Of a stretch of DNA of 52,116 nt, positions 8,000-15,161 are shown one piece after another. Position 1 is the first letter of the stretch; each line of letters begins with the position of its first letter. The notes under the pieces were generated by a model. It saw nothing but the letters and a program-made list of their open reading frames with translations, was not told where the DNA came from and ran no database searches. Made by a program: the position numbers and the translations under genes. Location: assembly GCA_012800665.1 (NCBI GenBank), contig JAAZIW010000004.1, forward strand, positions 1 to 52,116, given 5' to 3'. The DNA is from Rikenellaceae bacterium. GTDB lineage: Bacteria > Bacteroidota > Bacteroidia > Bacteroidales > UBA932.

Positions 8000-8326
8000 C
8001 TACTTTATGATATCCTCACTGCTAGCCTTCTTATAATAAAGTTCGCCATTTCTGAATTCTTCAGTGGCGATGAGGCCGGGCTTGGGCTGGCGCTCGTAAT
8101 ACTTGCTGATTTCGATTTGCTCTTTATTCTCGAACACCTCGTCTTTGGTGTCCCGTTCGTTGCGGAATTCTTCAAGCTTTCTATTGAGTTCCTTCTTTTC
8201 CGCCAATGCTATCTGATTGGCTCTCTTCGAGATTATCACTACGGTTTCGTAAAGATTGTCCGTAGGCTTCGCGAGTTCCTTGACATCGCGGGTAACAGTG
8301 GTGGTTGGTACTTTTCTAATATCCAT
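8000..8326 (-). CDS. rpoZ: RNA polymerase omega-subunit family protein
   Basis: This 108-residue protein matches the Bacteroidota omega/Rpb6-like family, which helps RNA polymerase assembly by clamping the beta-prime subunit. The diagnostic part is the helix containing NLYETVVIISKRANQIA (about residues 24-40). It corresponds to the omega motif in which a Ser/Thr-rich start is followed by ARAxQI, here KRANQI. The C-terminal half is charged and longer than a classical omega tail. The gene lies between bamD (39 nt upstream) and recN (6 nt downstream), the usual Bacteroidales setting for this gene. Confidence 0.85.
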   Translation of the reverse strand: MDIRKVPTTTVTRDVKELAKPTDNLYETVVIISKRANQIALAEKKELNRKLEEFRNERDTKDEVFENKEQIEISKYYERQPKPGLIATEEFRNGELYYKKASSEDIIK

Positions 8327-8365
8327 GATATATATACTACGAGCTTAACGCTACGGAAAGTTTCA

Positions 8366-9151
8366 TTATTTTTGTTTTATCTTTTTATGAAGGCTGTCAA
8401 GCTCCTTGCGATACTTGCTTTCCGGATATTCGCCTATGAAATTATAATAATCGTCCTCGAATACTAAAAAACGCTCTCGCTGCTTGGATGGAACAGAGAG
8501 GTCTGCATATTTATAAGAGGCCATGGCGGTATAATAAAGTACGTCTTCGCGATAAATGTTGTCGGCATCGTCCTTTAATACATTCTTAAGGGCTACGCGC
8601 GCAGCCCTGTAATCCTCCATGGTATAATAAATTTTTGCGTTTTCGTAAGCCTTGCGGTCCAATCTTTCATTGAGATCGTCCAACATGCGGGCACAGGCGG
8701 CAGCATGCACGGTGCCGGGATAATTGCGCCTGTATTCGTGAAGCGCCGCAATGGCGGTATAGGTCGGGGTTTGGTCGAGCTCCCAGCGATAAGTGGCATT
8801 GTAAAGGCAATCCGTGCGAAGGAAATGCGCACTTTCGGCAAAACCGCTTCGAGGGAATTTATTAAGAAAGTTTTCGAAATTGGTTTCTGCAGTAATATAG
8901 TCTTGCGCGCGGTAATTGCTGAGCCCCCAATAATACAGAACCGTGTCATCCCGCTCAGTACCATTGGTGAGAACCGACATATTTTCGAAAAGTTCGGCCG
9001 CCTTGGAATATTTCCCGTTGTTGAAGCACTCGAATGCCAAAGCATATTTTGCATTTACATCGCTGCCTTCCTTTACAACCTCGTACTGCGACTTGCAGGC
9101 TGCAAGGGAGAGCATCACAAGAGCTATAATAATAATTTTAAGCACTTTCAT
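8366..9151 (-). CDS. bamD: Outer membrane protein assembly factor BamD (lipoprotein)
   Basis: BamD is the essential lipoprotein of the BAM complex that inserts beta-barrel proteins into the outer membrane. The product has 261 residues from the ATG at 9151. The signal peptide ends in the lipobox LAAC (Cys19). TPR repeats follow, beginning AKYALAFECFNNGKYSKAAELFE, with later segments DTVLYYWGLSNYRAQDY and FPRSGFAESAHFLR, all characteristic of BamD/YfiO. The frame stays open much further upstream, but that stretch crosses the opposite-strand fur-like gene. The promoter 8 nt before this ATG, the lipobox and the family length all fix the start here. Confidence 0.93.
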   Translation of the reverse strand: MKVLKIIIIALVMLSLAACKSQYEVVKEGSDVNAKYALAFECFNNGKYSKAAELFENMSVLTNGTERDDTVLYYWGLSNYRAQDYITAETNFENFLNKFPRSGFAESAHFLRTDCLYNATYRWELDQTPTYTAIAALHEYRRNYPGTVHAAACARMLDDLNERLDRKAYENAKIYYTMEDYRAARVALKNVLKDDADNIYREDVLYYTAMASYKYADLSVPSKQRERFLVFEDDYYNFIGEYPESKYRKELDSLHKKIKQK

Positions 9152-9159
9152 AAGAGTTG

Positions 9160-9167
9160 CAAAGATA
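9160..9167 (-). promoter_or_regulatory. -7 element of bamD
   Basis: TATCTTTG on the minus strand, 8 nt before the bamD ATG, predicting a leaderless or nearly leaderless mRNA. It lies back to back with the fur-like gene promoter. Confidence 0.7.
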
Positions 9168-9179
9168 TTAAAATTTACT

Positions 9180-9187
9180 GATATTTG
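9180..9187 (+). promoter_or_regulatory. -7 element of the fur-like gene
   Basis: GATATTTG (consensus TAnnTTTG) ends 6 nt before the ATG at 9194. Since transcription normally starts a few bases after this box, almost no leader is expected. Confidence 0.55.
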
Positions 9188-9193
9188 CAGCTT

Positions 9194-9640
9194 ATGAGGA
9201 GGGCAAAGACCATACCAAATGAGGAAAAATTCCGCTCGATGCTGAAAAGCCGCGGCTTCCGTATAACGGAAACCCGTATGGCCGTGCACAGGGCCATGAT
9301 GGACTTGGAACATGCCACCGCCGAACAGGTGGCCGAATGGCTTAAGGCAAACAACGATGCGGCGGCTTCGGTTTCTTCGATTTACAATGTGCTTCAACAA
9401 ATGGCCGTTGCAGGCATTTATGCCTATCGTCTGAGCGCTGACAGCAAGCGCTATTTCGACGTTTGCAACTTCTCGCACGCACATCTTTACGACCGCAAAA
9501 ACGGAGTCTACAAGAATCTTCCGGACGGCGCCACACGTGATGCCATAAACGCTACACTCAAAAAGCACCGCTTCCGCGGCTACACCGTAGAAGACATAGA
9601 TGTGCAGGTAGTTTGCCATAAACGCGGAGAATCGCGTTAG
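9194..9640 (+). CDS. Fur-family transcriptional regulator, divergent
   Basis: This is a 148-residue regulator of the Fur/PerR/Zur superfamily. The N-terminal winged helix is clear: MLKSRGFRITETRMAVHRAM (16-35) and the recognition helix ASVSSIYNVLQQM (58-70), equivalent to the Fur ATVYRTL helix. The C-terminal dimerisation and metal-sensing domain is atypical. The usual histidine cluster is reduced to SHAHLY (His95, His97), and no CxxC zinc site is present, only single cysteines at 91 and 141. The effector metal cannot be predicted. It is divergent from bamD with 42 nt between the start codons. The ATG at 9194 was preferred over an in-frame TTG at 9185 that lies inside the -7 box. Confidence 0.85.
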   Translation: MRRAKTIPNEEKFRSMLKSRGFRITETRMAVHRAMMDLEHATAEQVAEWLKANNDAAASVSSIYNVLQQMAVAGIYAYRLSADSKRYFDVCNFSHAHLYDRKNGVYKNLPDGATRDAINATLKKHRFRGYTVEDIDVQVVCHKRGESR

Positions 9641-9658
9641 AAATTCCGAAATTTTTCT

Positions 9659-9666
9659 TATCTTTG
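9659..9666 (+). promoter_or_regulatory. -7 element of upp
   Basis: TATCTTTG, 24 nt upstream of the upp ATG and just before an inverted repeat. Confidence 0.65.
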
Positions 9667-9668
9667 TC

Positions 9669-9687
9669 TTTCGAATAGAATTCGAAA
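9669..9687 (+). repeat. Perfect inverted repeat in the upp leader
   Basis: TTTCGAA-tagaa-TTCGAAA: two 7-bp arms with a 5-bp spacer lie between the -7 box and the upp start codon. It could be an operator or a small hairpin at the 5' end of the mRNA. Confidence 0.75.
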
Positions 9688-9690
9688 TCC

Positions 9691-10344
9691 ATGAAAATAA
9701 TCAACCTAGGCGAGAACAATTCGGTTCTCAACAGTTTCGTAGCGCAAATGCGCGACAAAGTCATCCAAAAAAACGATTTTCTCTTCCGTGCCAATCTGCG
9801 TAGGACGGGTCAAGTCTTTGCTTATGAAATCAGCAAGACTCTAAGCTATGCTCCCAAAGATGTGGTTACCCCCTTAGCCACCGCCCATATGCAGCTTTGC
9901 AATTCCAAAATGGTGATAGCAACCATCCTGCGGGCAGGCATTCCCCTGCACGACGGCTTGCTTTCATATTTTGACGGAGCGGAAAATGCTTTCGTAGCCG
10001 CCTACCGCAAATACGATGAAGGCGATCAATTCCATGTAAACACTGAGTATTGCACCACCCCCTTATTGGAAGGCAAGCAGCTTGTTCTGTCTGATACCAT
10101 GGTGGCCACAGGCTCTTCGGTGATATTGGCTTTTGAAAGATTGGTTGCAGATGGCGGCGAGCCCGAGTATACTCATCTGGTATGCCCCATCTCCAGCGTT
10201 TATGCAGTTGAAACCCTTAAAAAGAGTATGCCCAAAAATGTAACGCTTTGGACCGCCGCCATAGATGAGGAGCTGACGAGCCACTCTTATATTGTGCCCG
10301 GACTCGGCGATGCAGGCGACCTTGCCTACGGTACAAAACTATAA
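9691..10344 (+). CDS. upp: Uracil phosphoribosyltransferase
   Basis: Upp converts uracil and PRPP to UMP in pyrimidine salvage, in the cytoplasm. The product has 217 residues, close to the usual length. The PRPP-binding loop LVLSDTMVATGSSV starts at residue 131, with the acidic Asp135. Upstream lie the conserved TILRAGIPLHDGLL block (78-91) and the YRKYDEG hood region. The C-terminal uracil-binding segment is YIVPGLGDAGDLAYG. The gene stands alone with its own promoter, an inverted repeat in the leader and a hairpin directly after the stop. Confidence 0.96.
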   Translation: MKIINLGENNSVLNSFVAQMRDKVIQKNDFLFRANLRRTGQVFAYEISKTLSYAPKDVVTPLATAHMQLCNSKMVIATILRAGIPLHDGLLSYFDGAENAFVAAYRKYDEGDQFHVNTEYCTTPLLEGKQLVLSDTMVATGSSVILAFERLVADGGEPEYTHLVCPISSVYAVETLKKSMPKNVTLWTAAIDEELTSHSYIVPGLGDAGDLAYGTKL

Positions 10345-10369
10345 TCCGCTCCCTTTTAGGAAGCGGATT
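10343..10369 (+). terminator. Hairpin downstream of upp
   Basis: AATCCGCT pairs perfectly with AGCGGATT across an 11-nt loop and overlaps the upp stop codon. The T-tract after it is weak (CGCTTATT), so termination strength is uncertain. It may also end the opposing lipoprotein transcript. Confidence 0.6.
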
Positions 10370-10396
10370 CGCTTATTCCCTTATACGGAACAATAA

Positions 10397-11116
10397 TTAC
10401 AGATTGCGGATATAACTGCCGCTGCCCTGGCTGCCTTCCAACTGAAGACGGGCTTTGTCTATTATTTTTTTATCCTTGTAGACTTCCATAAAAAGTACGC
10501 CGTGACATTGGTCCCAGCCTCCCAAGGTGCCGCCCTTATAATCCAAATGATTTGCGCCCGTGTATAAAGAAGAACTGTAGCCTTTATCTTCCGTACGCGA
10601 GAATGTTGTCAACTTGACCCTCCATGGATAGTGATCTGCAGGCTTGTAATCCGAATGGTCCGGCAGCATGCGAATCTCCATTTCGTATTCGGTATCGAAA
10701 TAGTTGGACGGCCTTGTTCCGCTATAATAATCATAATAATTATAACGGTAAGAATAGCCGAAAGGATATTTGCCTTTGCGGCTGAGCGTCCATGTGCTGT
10801 CCTCTGCCTCTTTTACTATTTTAAGTCCCGAAAGATAAGTATCCTCTTCAATCACGGTCCATACGGAACCGGCTGTCCAAACATCTCCGGTAGAAGAGAA
10901 ACGCCCGCTTGTACCCGAGGAGTTGGCATTTATAAAGAGGGCTATTTCCATCTGTTTGAGATTGTCCACTATAACATTATTGGCAACGGTCAGCATATAG
11001 CTGCGGCCGGCGTTTTCGCCATAATCGTAGGTGCCCGACCATTCGCTGTCGCTGAAATATTTGGCGCAGCCGCTAAGGCCGAGAATAGCAAAAAATAAGA
11101 ATATTGTTTTTTTCAT
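10397..11116 (-). CDS. Predicted lipoprotein, function unknown
   Basis: I do not recognise the family. The 239-residue product begins with a signal peptide and lipobox LSGC (Cys17), so it is probably attached to the outer or inner membrane. The mature part is rich in Tyr, Ser, Thr and Gly with strand-like segments (YMLTVANNVIVDNLKQMEIALFI, WRVKLTTFSR). A tyrosine cluster, YSYRYNYYDYYSG, lies near the middle. This suggests a beta-sandwich or lipocalin-like fold, though that is only an impression. It lies 12 nt downstream of a predicted outer membrane barrel gene, and the two signal peptides begin with the same residues (MKKTIF). Confidence 0.7.
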   Translation of the reverse strand: MKKTIFLFFAILGLSGCAKYFSDSEWSGTYDYGENAGRSYMLTVANNVIVDNLKQMEIALFINANSSGTSGRFSSTGDVWTAGSVWTVIEEDTYLSGLKIVKEAEDSTWTLSRKGKYPFGYSYRYNYYDYYSGTRPSNYFDTEYEMEIRMLPDHSDYKPADHYPWRVKLTTFSRTEDKGYSSSLYTGANHLDYKGGTLGGWDQCHGVLFMEVYKDKKIIDKARLQLEGSQGSGSYIRNL

Positions 11117-11128
11117 TTTCTTCAGAAT

Positions 11129-11746
11129 TTAAAAACCCATACCAAGGCCCACACGACAGCCAAGCATGCGCGAGCCTACCAAATTTTCAACCACCCCATA
11201 AAATTTCCCATTACCTGCAATGCTGAAGCGCATTCCTATCGGAAGCACCTCTATGGAAAAATTCAATTTAGGGGAAGAGTTTTCGAGCTCTTTTGCAAAC
11301 ATTACCATAGCGCCCGTATAAAGGCCGGAATACAACTTGAAACGCTCTTTGTTCACCCAGTAGCCGCGAACGGAAGGCATCAGATATATTCCCTTAACGC
11401 TGATTTCACCTATATTCATACGGCTTACTCCGGAAAGCTTCTCTACGCTTAATGTGCTGTAAGTCATATCCACGCCTACTCCAAGCCATTTATTGACAAT
11501 GTATTCTCCGGATAATGAAAAAACGGGATACTCTGTCGAACTTATTTCGTAAGTGGGCTCATAGATACCGCTCAGAGAATAAGGGTCGCTGCTTGAATAA
11601 TGCTGATAATGATCTTGATAATACAGGCCCAAAGTGGATGAAACGCCTACATTAAACGATATGCCCTTTGTATGTTTCAATTCTTGAGCCCTTGCATACA
11701 GGCCTGAAGAGGCCAGCAGGAGGAAGATAAATATTGTTTTTTTCAT
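11129..11746 (-). CDS. Predicted outer membrane beta-barrel protein
   Basis: This is a 205-residue secreted protein with a signal peptide that probably ends at ARA (about residue 20). The mature part has alternating hydrophobic strands and polar turns (GISFNVGVSSTLGLYYQD, YPVFSLSGEYIVNKWLGVGVDMTY, FKLYSGLYTGAMVMFA) and ends in an aromatic strand, CRVGLGMGF. That is the pattern of the small OmpW/porin-like barrels common in Bacteroidota. The exact family is not recognised. It is the first gene of a pair with the lipoprotein gene that follows. No convincing promoter was found beyond a weak TATATTTA about 60 nt upstream. Confidence 0.7.
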   Translation of the reverse strand: MKKTIFIFLLLASSGLYARAQELKHTKGISFNVGVSSTLGLYYQDHYQHYSSSDPYSLSGIYEPTYEISSTEYPVFSLSGEYIVNKWLGVGVDMTYSTLSVEKLSGVSRMNIGEISVKGIYLMPSVRGYWVNKERFKLYSGLYTGAMVMFAKELENSSPKLNFSIEVLPIGMRFSIAGNGKFYGVVENLVGSRMLGCRVGLGMGF

Positions 11747-11840
11747 TTAACTAAAGATGCTTGAAGTCAGTTTAATGCTGCAAAAAGCAATATGTAAATT
11801 TTCGTAAATATAGTAAGTTTTCGGGAATGCCCGTATATAC

Positions 11841-11871
11841 AAAAAACGGGAGCAGCGCCTTGCTGTTCCCG
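11841..11871 (-). terminator. Intrinsic terminator of tRNA-His
   Basis: On the minus strand CGGGAACAGC and GCTGCTCCCG form a stem with one A-C mismatch, followed by six T. It lies directly downstream of tRNA-His. Confidence 0.85.
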
Positions 11872-11884
11872 CCATTAACTTTGG

Positions 11885-11957
11885 GGTGCAATATGGGGCT
11901 CGAACCCACGACAACTGGAACCACAATCCAGGGCTCTACCAACTGAGCTAATTGCAC
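11885..11957 (-). tRNA. tRNA-His (anticodon GTG)
   Basis: The reverse complement folds as a 73-nt cloverleaf with acceptor stem GTGCAAT/ATTGCAC and discriminator C. The anticodon stem CTGGA/TCCAG encloses loop TTGTGGT, so the anticodon is GTG. The T-arm contains GGTTCGAGCC. The base before position 1 is G, giving the G(-1):C73 pair diagnostic of tRNA-His. CCA is not encoded. Confidence 0.97.
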
Positions 11958-11972
11958 CGTGTTTTGGGGATA

Positions 11973-12002
11973 CAAAGGTACAAAATTATTTTGTCTTCAC
12001 AA
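11973..12002 (-). promoter_or_regulatory. Promoter of tRNA-His
   Basis: On the minus strand TTG (plus 12000-12002), a 19-nt spacer and TACCTTTG (plus 11973-11980) match the Bacteroidota consensus exactly. It overlaps the divergent promoter of the carboxyltransferase gene. Confidence 0.8.
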
Positions 12003-12015
12003 GATAAAATTTGTG

Positions 12016-12023
12016 TATCTTTG
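12016..12023 (+). promoter_or_regulatory. -7 element of the carboxyltransferase gene
   Basis: TATCTTTG ends only 6 nt before the ATG at 12030, so a leaderless mRNA is predicted. Confidence 0.7.
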
Positions 12024-12029
12024 CAGACT

Positions 12030-13811
12030 ATGGCACGAGAAATAAGATTTTCCTTAATATACAGGGATATGTGGCAGTCCTCCGGCAAATACCAGCCGAG
12101 GGTGGACCAGCTTAAAAAGGTGGCTCCGGCCATCATTGATATGGGCTGCTTCGACAGGGTTGAAACCAACGGAGGAGCCTTTGAACAGGTGAATCTGCTC
12201 TACGGTGAAAATCCCAATATTGCTGTACGCAAATGGACCGCACCCTTCAATAAGGCAGGCATCCAAACACATATGCTCGAAAGAGGTCTCAACGCAATAC
12301 GCATGAATCCTGTTCCTGCAGATGTGCGCGAGCTGATGTTCAAGGTAAAAAAAGCACAGGGCGTGGATATAGCCCGAAGCTTTTGCGGCCTCAACGACCA
12401 CCGCAATTTAAAGCTCAGCGTGGAATATGCCAAAAAGTGGGGCATGATTTCTCAGGCGGCGCTCTCGATTACCAGTTCTCCGGTGCACACGGTGGCCTAT
12501 TATATGGATGTGGTGGACCATTTGGTAGAGTATGGGGCCGATGAGATTTGCCTTAAAGATATGGCGGGAGTAGGCCGTCCAAGTTCTTTGGGGAAACTTA
12601 CCCGCGAGATTAAAAAGAAATATCCCCATATAATAATTCAATATCACGGCCACTCAGGGCCGGGTTTCTCTCCCGCAAGCATGCTGGAAGTAGCCCGAGC
12701 AGGCGCCGACTATATTGATGTTGCAGTGGAACCGCTCAGTTGGGGAAAAGTTCATCCGGACATTATCACCATAAGAGAGATGCTTAGGGCAGACGGCTTT
12801 TTGGTTAAAGACCTGAATATGGATGCCTATATGGAGGTCCGCAAGCTTACGCAGGAATTCATAGACGACTTCTTAGGTTATTGGATAGATCCGCAGAACA
12901 AGGCAATGACATCGCTGCTTGTAGGCTGCGGCCTGCCGGGAGGCATGATGGGCAGCATGATGGCGGACCTAAGACCATTTCTTGGCGCAATAAATGGAGC
13001 CGGAAAGACAGCGGGCAGGGATAAAATGACATTGGATACCCTTATGGTAAAGCTCTTTGATGAGGTGCAATACGTTTGGCCGAAGCTCGGTTATCCGCCT
13101 CTTGTAACCCCCTTCAGCCAATATGTCAAGAATACGGCGCTTATGAACCTGTTAAGTGTGATTCAGGGCAAAGAGCGCTGGACAACCATAGACAAGGACA
13201 CATGGGGAATGATTTTGGGCAAAAGCGGCAAACTCCCCGGTCCTCTTGCTCCTGAAATCATAGAAAAGGCAAAAGAAAATAACTTCGAATTCTATACCGG
13301 CAATCCGCAGGACATGTATCCTGATGAGCTTCCCAAGTTCCGTCAAATGATGAAAGAAGAAGGCTGGGATTGCGGTCAGGATGATGAAGAACTCTTCCAG
13401 CTTGCCATGCACGAGCGTCAATACCGCGACTACAAGAGCGGCATAGCCAAAGAGCGCTTCAATGCCGAACTTGAGGAACTCCGCGCCAAGGCGGGAGCCC
13501 CTATTGTGATAAAGCGGCCGGTTGTGGAAATGCCCGAGTTTTCGATAGAGGAATACACTCAAAAATATCCTAAGGCCGTCCCTGTTCAAGTCAGCGTAAA
13601 GGGGCAGCTGTTATGGGAAATCGACCTTGATGACGAGTCCAAGGCGCCTGTTGTTGGCACTGCCGTAAAAGCCGGTAAGGCAATCGGCTATGTACAAACC
13701 TATTATGGCAGGGAGGAAATAATTTCAGCCATAGACGGCCGCATAGTGGCTGTTACCGGCAAGCAGGGCAAGAATGTGGCAAAGGGGGAAATTGTAGCCT
13801 TCGTTCAGTAA
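12030..13811 (+). CDS. Carboxyltransferase, pyruvate carboxylase subunit B / oxaloacetate decarboxylase alpha-like
   Basis: The 593-residue product has the DRE-TIM barrel carboxyltransferase domain of pyruvate carboxylase and oxaloacetate decarboxylase. Metal and catalytic residues appear conserved: Asp13 in RDMWQS (usually RDxHQS), Lys176 in CLKDMAG and the HxH pair His206/His208 in YHGHSG. A PYC/OADA helical domain follows (about 290-500). The C-terminal part (about 517-593) has the biotinyl/lipoyl fold, but the biotin-accepting AMKM motif is replaced by YYGREEI (558-564). Family membership is clear. The reaction is not, because biotin attachment to this chain seems impossible. No biotin carboxylase or membrane beta subunit adjoins. 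It is convergent with miaB, with 1 nt between the stops. Confidence 0.82.
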   Translation: MAREIRFSLIYRDMWQSSGKYQPRVDQLKKVAPAIIDMGCFDRVETNGGAFEQVNLLYGENPNIAVRKWTAPFNKAGIQTHMLERGLNAIRMNPVPADVRELMFKVKKAQGVDIARSFCGLNDHRNLKLSVEYAKKWGMISQAALSITSSPVHTVAYYMDVVDHLVEYGADEICLKDMAGVGRPSSLGKLTREIKKKYPHIIIQYHGHSGPGFSPASMLEVARAGADYIDVAVEPLSWGKVHPDIITIREMLRADGFLVKDLNMDAYMEVRKLTQEFIDDFLGYWIDPQNKAMTSLLVGCGLPGGMMGSMMADLRPFLGAINGAGKTAGRDKMTLDTLMVKLFDEVQYVWPKLGYPPLVTPFSQYVKNTALMNLLSVIQGKERWTTIDKDTWGMILGKSGKLPGPLAPEIIEKAKENNFEFYTGNPQDMYPDELPKFRQMMKEEGWDCGQDDEELFQLAMHERQYRDYKSGIAKERFNAELEELRAKAGAPIVIKRPVVEMPEFSIEEYTQKYPKAVPVQVSVKGQLLWEIDLDDESKAPVVGTAVKAGKAIGYVQTYYGREEIISAIDGRIVAVTGKQGKNVAKGEIVAFVQ

Positions 13812-13812
13812 A

Positions 13813-15120
13813 TCACTTCACCAATTCACAAAGCAAAGTAGCTTGAGTGCAGTTGGTTGCGCGTACACGCACGTAATCGCCTGCTTTGTGTATGGTGTCC
13901 GGCCAAACGCACATTTTATTGGAGCTCGTGCGGCCGCAGAGTTCGTTTTTGTCTTTTTTGGACGGACCTTCCGCCAGCACCTCGAATTCACGGCCCAAAT
14001 CACGCCGGTTGCTTTCCAGCGAAAGCCTGTTCTGCAAACGGATGAGTTTATTCAGACGGCGCATTTTTACTTCCTGCGGCACATCGTCGGGATAGTTTCT
14101 ATGGGCGAGAGTGCCGGGACGCTCGGAATAATAAAACATAAAGGCATTATCATAGCCCACCTCTTCGAAAAGAGAAAGCGTATCGCGGAATTCCTCTTCG
14201 GTTTCGGAGCAGAAACCCACTATGGCATCGGTGCTTATGCCGCAGTCCGGCATCAGCTCCCGTATTTTTGCTACCCGTCCTAAATACCAATCGCGATTGT
14301 AGCGGCGGCGCATCTTTTCCAAAATCCTGTCATTACCGCTTTGTACAGGCAGATGTATATGACGGCAAATATTGGGCTTGGAAGCCATGGTTTCTATCAA
14401 TTCATCGGAGATGTCTTTGGGATGGGAGGTGGAGAAACGCACTCTGAGCTGCGGTGAGATTTCCGCCACCATGGCGAGGAGCCTTGCAAAATTCACATCT
14501 TCATACAGATAAGAATCCACATTCTGCCCGAGCAATGTCACCTCTTTATATCCGCTCGCAAAGCAGTCGCAGGCTTCGCGGACTATGCTGCGGAAGTCGC
14601 GGCTCCTTTCCACCCCGCGGGTATAGGGCACCACGCAATAGGAGCAGACATTATTGCAGCCGCGCATTATGCTGATAAATGCGGATACTCCGTTTTTATC
14701 TATCCTCATAGGGGAAATATCGGCATAGGTTTCCTCGCGAGATAGCTCCACATTCATCTGCGGCCTCCCCTTTCGGACCGCCTCAAGCAGCGCAGGAAGC
14801 GTGCGGTAGGCATCCGGTCCCACCACCAAATCCACCTTCCCGCTCTCCAACAAAGCATCTTTAAGCCTTCCCGCCATACAGCCCAAAATACCGATTACGA
14901 GTTCCGGCCGCCCCTTTTTATGAGTCTGGAATTGTTCGATTCTACCCCAAATCCTCTGCTCGGCATTATCACGGACGGAGCAGGTATTTGCCATTATTAC
15001 ATCCGCTTCGAAAATATCTTCCGTACGCTCATAAGCCTCTTTACCTAAAATGGAAAATACCAATTCGGTATCGCTCACATTCATCTGGCAACCGTATGTT
15101 TCGATATATACCTTTTTCAT
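13813..15120 (-). CDS. miaB: tRNA-2-methylthio-N6-dimethylallyladenosine synthase MiaB
   Basis: MiaB is a radical SAM enzyme that adds a methylthio group to i6A37 of tRNAs. The product has 435 residues from the ATG at 15120. The N-terminal UPF0004 domain supplies the auxiliary 4Fe-4S cluster through Cys11 (YGCQMN), Cys47 (NTCSV) and Cys81 (GCMA). The radical SAM motif CNNVCSYC has cysteines at 155, 159 and 162. A TRAM domain ends the protein (about 370-435). An upstream in-frame TTG at 15129 lies inside the -7 box, so the ATG is preferred. Length and motifs are those of MiaB rather than the related MtaB or RimO, although that assignment rests on overall resemblance. Confidence 0.93.
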   Translation of the reverse strand: MKKVYIETYGCQMNVSDTELVFSILGKEAYERTEDIFEADVIMANTCSVRDNAEQRIWGRIEQFQTHKKGRPELVIGILGCMAGRLKDALLESGKVDLVVGPDAYRTLPALLEAVRKGRPQMNVELSREETYADISPMRIDKNGVSAFISIMRGCNNVCSYCVVPYTRGVERSRDFRSIVREACDCFASGYKEVTLLGQNVDSYLYEDVNFARLLAMVAEISPQLRVRFSTSHPKDISDELIETMASKPNICRHIHLPVQSGNDRILEKMRRRYNRDWYLGRVAKIRELMPDCGISTDAIVGFCSETEEEFRDTLSLFEEVGYDNAFMFYYSERPGTLAHRNYPDDVPQEVKMRRLNKLIRLQNRLSLESNRRDLGREFEVLAEGPSKKDKNELCGRTSSNKMCVWPDTIHKAGDYVRVRATNCTQATLLCELVK

Positions 15121-15126
15121 GAACTG

Positions 15127-15134
15127 CAAAGATA
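15127..15134 (-). promoter_or_regulatory. -7 element of miaB
   Basis: TATCTTTG on the minus strand ends 6 nt before the miaB ATG. It faces away from the plus-strand TATATTTG at 15146. Confidence 0.7.
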
Positions 15135-15145
15135 GAGATTTTTAG

Positions 15146-15153
15146 TATATTTG
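15146..15153 (+). promoter_or_regulatory. -7 element of the lipoprotein-SPOR-rpoN operon
   Basis: TATATTTG ends 8 nt before the ATG at 15162. Confidence 0.7.
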
Positions 15154-15161
15154 TGGGTTGT

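Noticed and set aside
9152..9619. N-terminal extension of bamD
   Set aside because: The frame is open upstream, but it runs antisense through the fur-like gene. The lipobox start at 9151 and the promoter just before it show the true start.
11772..11975. Small minus-strand reading frame over tRNA-His
   Set aside because: It is a translation of the tRNA and its terminator, a common false gene.
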